A DNA stretch of 64,000 bases, taken from contig CAWAZS010000014.1 in assembly GCA_963786625.1 (NCBI GenBank), positions 744,001-808,000 on the forward strand. The letters are read 5' to 3'. The notes beneath the pieces were generated by a model. That model saw only the letters and a program-made list of their open reading frames with translations. It had not been told where the DNA came from and ran no database searches. How positions within the stretch are numbered: position 1 is the first letter of the stretch; each line of letters begins with the position of its first letter. This DNA comes from CAIWHR01 sp963786625 (GTDB taxonomy: Bacteria; Pseudomonadota; Gammaproteobacteria; Burkholderiales; Casimicrobiaceae). Made by a program: the position numbers and the translations under genes. Shown here in pieces: positions 8,760 to 16,953 of this stretch.

Positions 8760-9487
8760 ATGTCCACCCGTTCCACACCCGCGCTTCACGGCGATGACGA
8801 TGGCGGCGACCTGCCGGTGTCGGCACGCATACGTTCCCGCCTGATCGCGCCAGGCAGCGCTATCACGCGAACGACAACATTTCCGCCTACGTGAGGGACG
8901 GCGAAGTCGACGCGCTGCGGATCGAGGTCGAAGCAAAAATGGCCGAAGTGCTCAAGAGCCTGGTCATCGACACCGAGAGCGATCACAACACGCAGGAAAC
9001 CGCCCGCCGCGTGGCCAAGATGTTTCTGACCGAAGTCTTCAAGGGCCGTTATCATGCGATGCCCTCCGTGACCGAATTCCCGAACATCGAGCAGCTCAAT
9101 GAGTTGCTGATCGTCGGCCCGATCACCGTGCGCAGCGCCTGTTCGCACCACTTCTGCCCGATTCTCGGCAAGGTGTGGATCGGCATCATGCCCAACGAGC
9201 ATTCGAATCTGATCGGCCTGTCCAAGTACGCGCGCATCTGCGACTGGGTGATGAGCCGGCCGCAGATCCAGGAAGAGGCGGTCATCCAACTGGCCAACAT
9301 CCTGCAGGACAAGGTGAAGCCGGATGGGCTGGCGATCGTGATCGAGGCCGACCACTTCTGCATGCACTGGCGCGGCGTCAAGGACGCCGATTCCCGCATG
9401 ACCAACAGCGTGATGCGCGGCTCGTTCCTCAAGGATCCCGATCTGCGGCGCGAGTTTCTCTCGCTGCTGAGCAAGAAGAACAGCTGA
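8760..9487 (+). CDS. folE: GTP cyclohydrolase I, one frameshift
   Basis: AAGGAG at 8750-8755 precedes the ATG at 8760. The first 30 or so codons are in one frame. A base appears to be missing near 8857, after which RYHANDNISAYV and the catalytic domain follow. Zinc and active-site residues are present (CSHHFCPILGKVWIG; DHFCMHWRGV), and the length of about 242 residues is typical. The enzyme turns GTP into dihydroneopterin triphosphate, the entry to folates and pterins. In light-induced clusters it plausibly supplies the pterin or folate antenna cofactor for photolyase/cryptochrome, which fits the photolyase remnant at 12374. It may also serve folate supply in general. Confidence 0.88.
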
Positions 9488-9513
9488 ACCACACCTTAAT
9501 GAGGGAGAAATCC

Positions 9514-9963
9514 ATGCTGGTGCGCCTATTGTATGCAAGCAGGGCGGTCGACGATGTTTCGCAGGAAGAACTGATGACCATCCTTTCGCAATCCAAGGCC
9601 CACAATCCCGCGAGCGGGATCACGGGGGTTCTTTGCTCGAGCGGGCGCCTCTTTCTGCAGTTGCTGGAGGGCGGACGCATGCAGGTCAATGCGCTGTACA
9701 ACCAGATCGCCGCGGATGCCCGGCACAAGGACGTGGTGATCCTTTCCTACGAGGAGATCGGCGAACGAAGATTCGCCCACTGGTCCATGGGCCTCGTAAA
9801 CCTGGAGCGCGTGAATGCGTCGCTGCTGCTCAAGTATTCGGAGAGTGCCACTCTCGATCCCTATGGCGTTTCCGGCACGGCCTCGATGGCATTGCTCGGC
9901 GAATTGATGGCCACGGCATCGATCGTCGGCCGAGCCGACCTCTTGCCCGCCGCGGCACGCTAG
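9514..9963 (+). CDS. BLUF-domain blue-light photoreceptor (short)
   Basis: This 149-residue protein has an N-terminal BLUF domain and no effector domain. The flavin-contact residues all align with AppA by spacing: Tyr7, Asn31, Gln49, Trp90 and Met92, equivalent to Tyr21, Asn45, Gln63, Trp104 and Met106. The start ATG follows GAGGGA at 9501-9506. Short BLUF proteins act by protein-protein contact; in E. coli the BLUF protein BluF relieves repression by the MerR protein BluR in blue light. The MerR-type regulator upstream lacks the B12 motif of its relatives, so this BLUF protein is the obvious candidate for its light input. That link is inferred. Confidence 0.9.
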   Translation: MLVRLLYASRAVDDVSQEELMTILSQSKAHNPASGITGVLCSSGRLFLQLLEGGRMQVNALYNQIAADARHKDVVILSYEEIGERRFAHWSMGLVNLERVNASLLLKYSESATLDPYGVSGTASMALLGELMATASIVGRADLLPAAAR

Positions 9964-9980
9964 CCTGCGGCAATCCCGAC

Positions 9981-11390
9981 GTGATTCGTCTCCGCGAAAT
10001 CGTCGAAGTCCCGCGACCGATCGACGAGGTCTTCTCCTACGTCAGCAACTTCGGCAACGCCGCGCAATGGGACCCGGGCGTCGCCGATTCCCGCAAGGCC
10101 AGCGCCGGCCCCATCGGGGTCGGCACGGTGTTCAGGCTGCGGGTGAGGTTCGGCCCGCGCTCGATTCCGATGGCGTACGCCATCCGCGAGTTCGATCCGC
10201 CTCGTCGGGTACTGCTGGAAGGGAAGAGCGACTCCGTCCACGCCCTGGACGACATCGGGTTCACGGTCACGCCGCGCGGCACCCGTATCACCTACACGGC
10301 GGATATTTCGCTGCTCGGGGCGCTCAGTGCCGTCGAGCCTTTCCTGAAGGGAGCGCTCGACCGCGTCGGCAAGAATGCCGTGCGGGGCCTTCAGTCAGCC
10401 CTGAGCGACGAATCGTCGCCGCCCGGACGCAGCCGGCTGACCGATCTGCAGGATCGCCTGATCGTGCCCGGCCTGCTGGGCTTCACCAACGTGGGCTATC
10501 ACTGGCACAAGCGGAGCTGGAAACCGCTGGCGGTTTCGCTGCGCGGCCGCACGGTGGTGGTCACGGGCGCCACCTCGGGTCTCGGACAGGCTGCCGCTTC
10601 GCAGCTGGCCGAGCTCGGCGCGCGCGTGATCCTGGTGGGCCGCAATCCGGACAAGGCCGAAGCCACCCGGCGGGAGATCGTCGCGACGACCGGCAACGAC
10701 AACGTCGCGGTCGCGCTGGCCGATCTCAGCCTGCTGGCCGATGTCAGAAAGCTCGCGCAACAGTTGCTCGAGACCGAGCCGCGGATTCATGTCCTCGTGA
10801 ACAATGCCGGCGTCCTCCTCAACCAGCGGACGACGACGGCCGAAGGCAACGAGACCGCGCTCGCGACCAACCTGCTCGCCCCCTACCTGCTGACCCGGAT
10901 GCTGCTGCCGCGCCTGCGCGAATCGGCGCCGTCCAGAATCATCAACGTGTCCTCCGGCGGCATGTATGCCACCGGTCTCGCGCTCGATGACCTGCAGTAT
11001 GAGAAGACAACCTACGACGGCAGCCGCGCCTACGCCCGCACCAAGCGCGCGCTCGTCACTCTGACCGAGATGTGGGCCGAACAACTGAAGGACAGCGGCG
11101 TGGTGGTCCACGCGATGCATCCGGGCTGGGCGGACACGCCGGGTGTCGTCGGTTCGCTCCCTGCATTTCACACGATCACCCGGCGCTTCCTGCGCACGGC
11201 GGGGGAGGGCGCGGATACCATCACGTGGCTTGCGGCCGCGGAGGAAGCCGCCAAGGTCAGCGGCATGTTCTGGCTCGACCGCGAGCCGCACACCACCCAC
11301 GTCTTCCCCGGCACCGATCCGTCGCCGCAGGAGCGGCAGGCATTGTGGGATGCACTGGCGAGACTCACTTTCGAGGAGACTGGACGATGA
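9981..11390 (+). CDS. SRPBCC domain fused to a short-chain dehydrogenase
   Basis: I choose GTG at 9981 because the SRPBCC fold begins at once (LREIVEVPRPIDEVFSYVSN). Residues 1-145 form the SRPBCC domain. A linker with TDLQDRLIVPGLLGFTNVGY leads to an SDR from about residue 190: VVVTGATSGLGQAAA (cofactor loop), LVNNAG, INVSSGG (serine) and YARTKRA (catalytic Tyr/Lys). The SDR part resembles retinol-dehydrogenase or protochlorophyllide-reductase-like enzymes. The gene is intact, at 469 residues. Both domains could act on one hydrophobic ligand, first held and then reduced or oxidised. It sits 18 bases after the BLUF gene in the same operon. Confidence 0.8.
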   Translation: MIRLREIVEVPRPIDEVFSYVSNFGNAAQWDPGVADSRKASAGPIGVGTVFRLRVRFGPRSIPMAYAIREFDPPRRVLLEGKSDSVHALDDIGFTVTPRGTRITYTADISLLGALSAVEPFLKGALDRVGKNAVRGLQSALSDESSPPGRSRLTDLQDRLIVPGLLGFTNVGYHWHKRSWKPLAVSLRGRTVVVTGATSGLGQAAASQLAELGARVILVGRNPDKAEATRREIVATTGNDNVAVALADLSLLADVRKLAQQLLETEPRIHVLVNNAGVLLNQRTTTAEGNETALATNLLAPYLLTRMLLPRLRESAPSRIINVSSGGMYATGLALDDLQYEKTTYDGSRAYARTKRALVTLTEMWAEQLKDSGVVVHAMHPGWADTPGVVGSLPAFHTITRRFLRTAGEGADTITWLAAAEEAAKVSGMFWLDREPHTTHVFPGTDPSPQERQALWDALARLTFEETGR

Positions 11391-11433
11391 TCGGGATGCT
11401 GTCGTGCCTCGCCTTGGTCGGAAAGCAGAGTCG

Positions 11434-11643
11434 ATGATTCATACCGCTTTCATCGCCAGCAGTTTGGCGGTCAAGGGGCCACATGCCGTGATCCTTGTCA
11501 CCCACCATGTGAATATCCGTGAGTTCGTCGGCGAGAACGTCGGATCCGGAGATATGGTTCTGGTTCGCGTTGGTCCGGATGGCCAGTACATCAGCCACCG
11601 ACTCATTTCATCTCCGGGTGGACATCAGCCCGTTTACCCATGA
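11434..11643 (+). pseudogene. C-terminal fragment of a histidine phosphatase family protein
   Basis: About 69 codons read as the end of a histidine phosphatase-like domain. They include VILVTHHVNIREFVG, where the second catalytic histidine normally lies, and then GSGDMVLVRVGPDGQ. The first catalytic RHG motif and the first half of the fold are missing; the 40 bases upstream hold only a short unrelated ORF. The stop overlaps the ATG of the SOUL gene. Related light regulons sometimes carry an intact version, so this is probably a deletion remnant. Confidence 0.55.
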
Positions 11644-12257
11644 AGAGACTCCTCATGACAGTTGCCGCCGCATTGGGACTTGGGTCGATCGGTTCGCCCG
11701 CGAATGCAATCGAGGAACCCCAATACACCGTCATTCAGCAGCTCGAAGGTATCGAGGTCCGCAACTATGCTCCCTACCTCGTCGCCGAGGTGGTCGTCCC
11801 GGGTCCGGCCGATGCGGCGGGCAATCAGGGTTTCCGGATTCTGGCCGCGTACATCTTTGGCAAGAACAAGGGGGAGCGCAGGATGCAAATGACAGCGCCG
11901 GTCACGCAGACCCCGGAACCCAGCAAGATCGCGATGACCGCACCGGTGACGCAGGCGGCCACTGAAACAGGCTACGTGATCCAGTTCAAGATGCCCGCCG
12001 AATTTACGCTGGACACGCTTCCGGAACCGCTGGATCCTCAGGTAAGACTCAAAGAGGTCCCGGGTGGCCGGTTTGCCGTCATCCGGTATTCGGGCGCCTG
12101 GTCCGAAGGGAACTACTCGGAACACCTTGCCAGGCTGAGGCAAGGCGTCGAGGCTGCGGGTATTCGAACCCGGGGAGAGCCGATCTACTCGCGGTACGAC
12201 GCCCCGTTCGTTCCCTGGTTCATGCGCCGCAACGAGATCTGGCTGCAGGTTGAATGA
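11640..12257 (+). CDS. Exported SOUL-family heme-binding-like protein
   Basis: The ATG overlaps the stop of the phosphatase fragment. A signal peptide (cleavage near SPANAIEE) precedes a SOUL/HBP domain: YTVIQQLEGIEVRNYAPYL at the start, twin MQMTAPVT and IAMTAPVTQ strands, and FMRRNEIWLQ at the end, all typical of the family. Length (205 residues) is normal and the gene intact. SOUL proteins bind heme or tetrapyrroles in some eukaryotes; in bacteria the role is uncertain. It is the last gene of the plus-strand light operon, and about 115 bases without features follow. Confidence 0.85.
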   Translation: MKRLLMTVAAALGLGSIGSPANAIEEPQYTVIQQLEGIEVRNYAPYLVAEVVVPGPADAAGNQGFRILAAYIFGKNKGERRMQMTAPVTQTPEPSKIAMTAPVTQAATETGYVIQFKMPAEFTLDTLPEPLDPQVRLKEVPGGRFAVIRYSGAWSEGNYSEHLARLRQGVEAAGIRTRGEPIYSRYDAPFVPWFMRRNEIWLQVE

Positions 12258-12373
12258 CCTCTGGCCAGCAGACGTTTCGGATGCGACCGCAGACGGCTCT
12301 ACGTTGCCCTTGGTGAGCCGCACGTACGCCGGCGATGCGCGCCTGCGAGCCGGCGAGCGCAGGGGAGGATGTC

Positions 12374-13027
12374 TCAGTCGTGTGGACGTGTCCCCACGTC
12401 GCCACGCCGGATCGCCGTGGCGCGCTCGGCAACGGCCAGCTTCTGCGCCTCGTCCAGGCGAGAGAGATTCTTCACCTGCAAGGCCATGCGAGGGTTCTTC
12501 GCCAGGGCCGGCGCGTGGCGCGGCAGAAAATCCCAGTACAGCGTCGTGAACGGACAGGCCCGCTCGCCACTGCGCAGCGCGGGGTCGTAGCGGCAGCCGG
12601 CGCAATGCGGACTCATCCGCTGTATGTACTTGCCAGTGGCGATATACGGTTTGCTCGCCATCGCACCACCGTCGGCGCACTGGCTCATCCCCAGCGTATT
12701 GGGCAGTTCCACCCATTCGACGGCGTCGACATAGACCGCGTGGTACCAGGCGCGCACATCGCGCGGCCGTACGCCGAACATCAGCGCGAACAGGCCGGTC
12801 ACCATCAGGCGCTGGATGTGGTGCGCATAGCCATAGCGCAACGTCTGCGTGATCGCGTCGCGCAGGCAGGCCATGTCGGTGTCGCCGGTCCAGTACCATG
12901 CCGGCTGGTCTTCCCGGGCATCGAGCGCGTTACGTTCCAGGTAGCCCGGCATCTGGGTCCGATAGATGCCGCGCACGCACTCGCGCCAGCCCAGCACCTG
13001 CCGCACGAATCCTTCGACACTCGGCGG
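12374..13027 (-). pseudogene. C-terminal part of an Fe-S photolyase/cryptochrome (truncated)
   Basis: The frame encodes about 215 residues of an FeS-BCP type deoxyribodipyrimidine photolyase-related protein: SVEGFVRQVLGWREC, MPGYLERNAL, HHIQRLMVTGLFALM and WVELPNTLG. The cysteines that hold the [4Fe-4S] cluster in this group are partly visible (HCAGCRYDP and ACPF). The first ~300 residues, including the antenna domain, are absent, and the region upstream is occupied by a shortened fasciclin gene. No credible start with a ribosome binding site exists. I read this as a remnant produced by a deletion. Intact relatives repair UV lesions or act as blue-light sensors. Confidence 0.75.
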
Positions 13028-13065
13028 ACGCTGCCCTTGTCGGTGCCTCTGCCAAGGGCTCTGCG

Positions 13066-13296
13066 TCAGGACTTCGGCATGATCACGATGTCGATCACGT
13101 GAATGACGCCGTTGTCGGCCTTGACGTCGGTCATCGTCACCTCCGCGGCGTCGGCCATCACCTTGCCGCGCTCGGCCTTGATGGTGATCGACTGGCCTTC
13201 AACGGTCTCGGGCAACCCCGGCTTCACGTCCTTGCCAACGGCGGGCAAGGTGACGGCGCACACCGCGATTGCGGCAACGAGCGAACGAAATTTCAA
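13066..13296 (-). CDS. Half-size exported fasciclin protein
   Basis: A TTG at 13296 (or 13299) follows GGAG and starts a signal peptide (KFRSLVAAIAVCAVTLPAVG). Directly after it comes only the C-terminal third of a FAS1 domain (GLPETVEGQSITIKAERG to NGVIHVIDIVIMPKS). The central block with FTVFAPTDEAF and HVVSGK is missing. Compared with the fasciclin gene at 6576 about 80 residues have been lost in frame. It may still be expressed, but a folded FAS1 domain is unlikely. It follows the AarF-like gene by 55 bases and precedes the photolyase remnant. Confidence 0.6.
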   Translation of the reverse strand: MKFRSLVAAIAVCAVTLPAVGKDVKPGLPETVEGQSITIKAERGKVMADAAEVTMTDVKADNGVIHVIDIVIMPKS

Positions 13297-13351
13297 CAAA
13301 TCTCCGATAGGCGAATGCGGACCGCAGGTGGTGATCAGATCGTTCGGCTGA

Positions 13352-14890
13352 TCAAGCGGCCACGTGCCGACGGGATCGACCCGCCGCGAGGGTGGGCCGG
13401 TCCCCTGGACTAGCAAGAGGGCGGCTCCGTTTCGGCGAGGTCGCCCCGCCGGACCCCAGGTGTGGCCGCACCAGCGCCTGCACGTTCACGCGTGCCCCGA
13501 GCCTGGCTGCCAGCAGATAGAGCCCGGCAAGCTTGCGATGCAGGAAAATCGCATCCGCCGGCGGGCTGTGCCACGCCTCCTTTTGCGTGCTGAGCGCAAG
13601 CCCCGCCTCGCGCAGGCGCGCGGCCAGATCCGTGCGTCCGAAGTCGTAGTCGCCGGCGTGGCGCAACGGTTCGCAGGCGAGCGAGAAGATGTCGAGAACG
13701 GCGCGCCGCCGGCGCTCGTCAATGCCGTCCCGGAAATAGCCGATGTCGATCGCCGCGGTGCTCATCGCCGGGCGATCATCGGCAATCGCGCCTGCCATGA
13801 GTCGGCCGTAGGCGTCGACCATCGTGATCGGATACGAGCGAGTCGCACCGAAATCGAGCAGGATCAGCCGCCGGGACTTGGTGTCGTAGCGGTAGTTGGC
13901 GAAGTTTGGATCGGTCTGGATGAGCCGGAACTCGAACAGTTCCCGGAACAGGAGATCGAACAGCAACCGCGCCATGCGGTCGCGGGCTGCCTGCGGCGCA
14001 TCAGCCAGCGACTCGATCGGCACACCTTCGACGTAGGACATGGCCAGAACGCTCTCCGTGGTCAGCGCGGCGTGCAGTTCCGGCAGCGCGATGTCCGACT
14101 CGCTGGCCAGGAGCGCGCCGTAGCGGCGCAGGGACGCGCCCTCGCGCAGATAGTCGGCTTCCGCGTGCAACTGGAGCTTGGCCTCTTCCAGCAGCGGCGC
14201 GAGGTCGAGACCCGGCGGCAGCAGGCCTGACAGGCGCAGCAGGGTGGCGACATTGTCGACGTCGCTGCTGATGCTTTGCCGCACGCCGGGGTACTGGATC
14301 TTGACCGCCAGATGCTGCCCGTCGATGGTCTGGGCGCGATGGACCTGCCCGATGGATGCGGCCGCCACCGGGGTGAAGGAGAACAGGCGGAAGTGTCGAT
14401 CCCAACCCTCTCCCCAGTTGGCGTTGAGCACGCCGACGACCTGGCTCATCGGCATCGGCCGGGCGTCCGCGCGCAGGCGCGCCAGGATCTCGCGGATCTC
14501 CGGAGTCAACAAGTCGCCGGCATCCATCGAGAGCAACTGCCCGACCTTCATCGCCGCGCCGCGCAACTGCGCAAGCTGATCGGCGACGCGGCGGGCATTG
14601 GCGGGCGTGAGCAGCAAGTCACCGATACGGGGGCGCTTGCCCTGGGCAAACTGGCGCGCACGCTCGGCCAGCATGTTGCCGGCGATCCCCGTCGCGAGCG
14701 ATCCCAGTCGGGCGAGCCTCGACCAGCGATTGCCGGGGACTGCCGAGGTCCCGGCGTCGCGCTTGATTGTGTAGTCGTTGTCCGACATCGATCTGCTCTG
14801 CGTGCCAGCGGGAGGATCCTGGGGCGGCGCGGTTGTCTCAGCCAGTTCCACGGCATCGCCCGCCAATTTGGTTGCGTCGAGCTGCAGCAT
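13352..14890 (-). CDS. AarF/UbiB (ABC1) family atypical kinase-like protein
   Basis: Typical ABC1/UbiB features are present: an N-terminal LRGAAMKVGQLLSMD (the KxGQ motif), ASIGQVHRA (alanine-rich nucleotide loop), LAVKIQYPGV (lysine), EADYLREG, DPNFANYRYD (normally DPHxGN) and LILLDFGATR (the DFG metal-binding motif). The start may be 14890 or the inner ATG near 14788 (MSDNDYTIKRDAG). The last ~35 residues are low-complexity and may extend past the original end. Family members are ATPases that support quinone or lipid metabolism at the membrane. Here the gene sits in the light island, behind an operator-like palindrome at 14911-14923. Confidence 0.8.
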   Translation of the reverse strand: MLQLDATKLAGDAVELAETTAPPQDPPAGTQSRSMSDNDYTIKRDAGTSAVPGNRWSRLARLGSLATGIAGNMLAERARQFAQGKRPRIGDLLLTPANARRVADQLAQLRGAAMKVGQLLSMDAGDLLTPEIREILARLRADARPMPMSQVVGVLNANWGEGWDRHFRLFSFTPVAAASIGQVHRAQTIDGQHLAVKIQYPGVRQSISSDVDNVATLLRLSGLLPPGLDLAPLLEEAKLQLHAEADYLREGASLRRYGALLASESDIALPELHAALTTESVLAMSYVEGVPIESLADAPQAARDRMARLLFDLLFRELFEFRLIQTDPNFANYRYDTKSRRLILLDFGATRSYPITMVDAYGRLMAGAIADDRPAMSTAAIDIGYFRDGIDERRRRAVLDIFSLACEPLRHAGDYDFGRTDLAARLREAGLALSTQKEAWHSPPADAIFLHRKLAGLYLLAARLGARVNVQALVRPHLGSGGATSPKRSRPLASPGDRPTLAAGRSRRHVAA

Positions 14891-14910
14891 TGTCGATCAC
14901 TCGTATGGAT

Positions 14911-14923
14911 TTGTCCAGGACAT
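14911..14923. promoter_or_regulatory. Operator-like palindrome TTGTCCAGGACAT before the AarF-like gene
   Basis: It is identical over 13 bases to the palindrome before the MerR gene (5806-5818). On the minus strand an AT-rich CATAAA stands directly before it and TTGTCC about 18 bases further up, repeating the layout of the other sites. A half-site (TGGACAA) lies at 14946-14952. Confidence 0.6.
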
Positions 14924-14974
14924 TTATGCTAACATCGCGAGTTAATGGACAATACGTGCGGGCATTGTGCAACA

Positions 14975-14987
14975 TTGTCTATAACAA
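14975..14987. promoter_or_regulatory. Operator-like palindrome TTGTCTATAACAA before the amine oxidase gene
   Basis: It shares TTGTCTA and ACAA with the site at 5903-5915, with the central GG replaced by TA. It is the degenerate member of the set and would serve the plus-strand transcript of the FAD amine oxidase and SDR genes. Confidence 0.5.
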
Positions 14988-15090
14988 CTGCGATGCTTGC
15001 GGGGTGCGCTGTCTTGGATGGCAGTGCTACACGCCCGGCGCAGTCGCCTGTGCGGTGTTGCCGTCCCGGCGCGGTGCGTGCCCGGACTGC

Positions 15091-16098
15091 ATGGAGCCAT
15101 CGGTCGTGAATTCCGTACCTAATCTCGCGGTGATCGGAGCGGGCCTTGGGGGGCTGTCGTGCGCCGCCACATTGCAGCAGGCCGGTCTCGAGGTGACCGT
15201 TTTCGAAAAGAGTCGCGGCGCGGCCGGCAGGATGAGCACCCGCCGCGGTGAAGACTGGCAATGCGATCACGGGGCGCAGTACTTCACCGCCCGCCACCCT
15301 GACTTTCGCGCCGAGGTGGAGCGCTGGGTGCGGGCCGGCGTTGCCGGAACGTGGGCGCCCCGATTGCAGGTTCTGGGCGGCGCGTCTGGCCGAGTCCCCG
15401 ACGCCGCGCTGGAGCGTTTCGTCGGCGTCCCGGCCATGACCGCGCCGACCAGGCACCTGGCGCAGACGCTGTCGCTGGTTACGCAGACCACGGTCACGCA
15501 GCTGCAGCGTGTCGCGCGTCGCTGGCAGCTGTCGACCGCCGAGCGAGGCGGGCTCGTCGATCGCTTCGACGCCGTGCTGCTGGCAACCCCGGCGCCACAG
15601 GCCGCGGCTCTGCTGCGGCAACCCGCCCCCGAACTGGCAGCCCGGGCCGGCATCGCCAACATGCGCGGCGGCTGGGCCCTGATGCTGCGCTTTGCAGGCC
15701 CGGTCGAGCTGCCCTTCGACGCGGCGTTCGTCAACGAGGGTCCGCTGCGCTGGATCGCGCGCAACAACAGCAAGCCCGGTCGCGGGGGACGGGAAACCTG
15801 GCTGCTGCACGCCACCGCTGAATGGAGCGAAGCTAACCTCGAACAAGATGCGAACGAGATCGCCGCGAGCTTGCTGCCCTACTTCAGCCACCTTGGCGGC
15901 CCCACCCCGCGAGCCTGGACTGCGCATCGCTGGCGCTATGCCGATACCGAGCCCCCGCTGGACACCGGTTGCGCGTGGGAGGCGGACCTCGGCCTGGGTC
16001 TGTGCGGCGACTGGCTCAACGGCGGCAAGGTGGAAGGGGCGTGGCTGAGCGGCAGGGCGCTCGCGCGGCAGGTACTGCACTCGTTCGGCTCACGATGA
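15091..16098 (+). CDS. NAD(P)/FAD-dependent amine oxidase-like protein (renalase type)
   Basis: An N-terminal dinucleotide-binding motif (VIGAGLGGLSCA, then VFEKSRGAAGRMSTR) binds FAD, and CDHGAQYFTAR follows as in renalase-like oxidoreductases. Near the C-terminus LGLCGDWLNGGKVEGAWLSG is the second FAD contact. The ATG at 15091 gives 335 residues, the normal family length; the frame is open further upstream through the promoter. Such genes are regular members of LitR-type light regulons, with an unproven substrate. The gene is intact. Confidence 0.82.
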   Translation: MEPSVVNSVPNLAVIGAGLGGLSCAATLQQAGLEVTVFEKSRGAAGRMSTRRGEDWQCDHGAQYFTARHPDFRAEVERWVRAGVAGTWAPRLQVLGGASGRVPDAALERFVGVPAMTAPTRHLAQTLSLVTQTTVTQLQRVARRWQLSTAERGGLVDRFDAVLLATPAPQAAALLRQPAPELAARAGIANMRGGWALMLRFAGPVELPFDAAFVNEGPLRWIARNNSKPGRGGRETWLLHATAEWSEANLEQDANEIAASLLPYFSHLGGPTPRAWTAHRWRYADTEPPLDTGCAWEADLGLGLCGDWLNGGKVEGAWLSGRALARQVLHSFGSR

Positions 16099-16171
16099 GC
16101 GGACCGGGAAGGACCTGCGGCTGCGGGACCTCGCGCCAGGAGCATGGGGCGAGAGCCGGTGGCGAGCGTCG

Positions 16172-16870
16172 ATGAATAGTCTGCCCTCCGGCTACCAGGC
16201 CATCGTTCTGGGGGCGACAGGCGCCATCGGTGGCGCCTTCGTGAAGGCGCTGCAACAGAAGTCGGATTGCGCCGGCGTGATCGGACTGGGTCGCCGCTCC
16301 GACCCGCCGTTCGACCTCGCGAACGAAGACTCGATTGCGCAGTGCGCTCGCGTGCTCGCCCCCCGCGGCCCCTTCGCTCTCATCATCGACGCGACGGGCG
16401 CCCTGACCATCGACGGCGTCGGTCCCGAAAAACGGCTGCGCGATCTCGACGTCGCCCGGTTGTCGCGCACGTTCTTGGTCAATGCGATCGGACCGGCGCT
16501 GCTGCTGAAACACTTCATTCCACTGTTGCCCTTGAAGTCGCGCTGCATCTTCGCGACGCTGTCGGCGCGGGTCGGCAGCATCACCGACAATCGCAAGGGT
16601 GGCTGGTACGGCTACCGCGCCTCGAAGGCGGCGTTGAACATGCTGCTGCGGACCGCGGCCATCGAGGCCAGCCGCCAGCGACCCGCGGCGGTCTTTGCGG
16701 CGTTGCAGCCCGGCACGGTGCGTTCACGGCTGTCGGCCCCGTTTCTGGCCGGAGCCGAGGCGATGGACCCCGACGTTTCCGCGGCGCTGCTCCTGGACGC
16801 GCTCGACGCGACACCGGCGTCGGGCGAAGCTGTATTCATCGATTACCGGGGGCAGTCCATCGAGTGGTAG
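16172..16870 (+). CDS. Short-chain dehydrogenase (CsgA-like SDR)
   Basis: This 232-residue SDR has a glycine loop (VLGATGAIGGAF), an acidic segment IIDATGAL in place of the usual NNAG, an ATLSARVGSI serine strand and YGYRASKAALNML with the catalytic Tyr and Lys. The pattern matches the group annotated as cell-cell signalling C-factor or as SDRs of light regulons. It follows the amine oxidase by 73 bases on the same strand and is probably co-transcribed with it. The gene is intact. Substrate unknown. Confidence 0.8.
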   Translation: MNSLPSGYQAIVLGATGAIGGAFVKALQQKSDCAGVIGLGRRSDPPFDLANEDSIAQCARVLAPRGPFALIIDATGALTIDGVGPEKRLRDLDVARLSRTFLVNAIGPALLLKHFIPLLPLKSRCIFATLSARVGSITDNRKGGWYGYRASKAALNMLLRTAAIEASRQRPAAVFAALQPGTVRSRLSAPFLAGAEAMDPDVSAALLLDALDATPASGEAVFIDYRGQSIEW

Positions 16871-16873
16871 CTA

Positions 16874-16953
16874 CCATGGCCCCGGACTGGCGCGGCAGTT
16901 GCGCGAGGACGAGCCCCGAATCCCTATGCTCGTGAACAATGCCGGCAGGCCGT
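16874..16953 (+). pseudogene. Possible scrap of another SDR
   Basis: Between two convergent genes about 25 codons read LARQLREDEPRIPMLVNNAG, which matches the helix-strand-NNAG part of a classical SDR. Nothing else of the fold is present. It may be a relic at the island border or coincidence. Confidence 0.3.
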
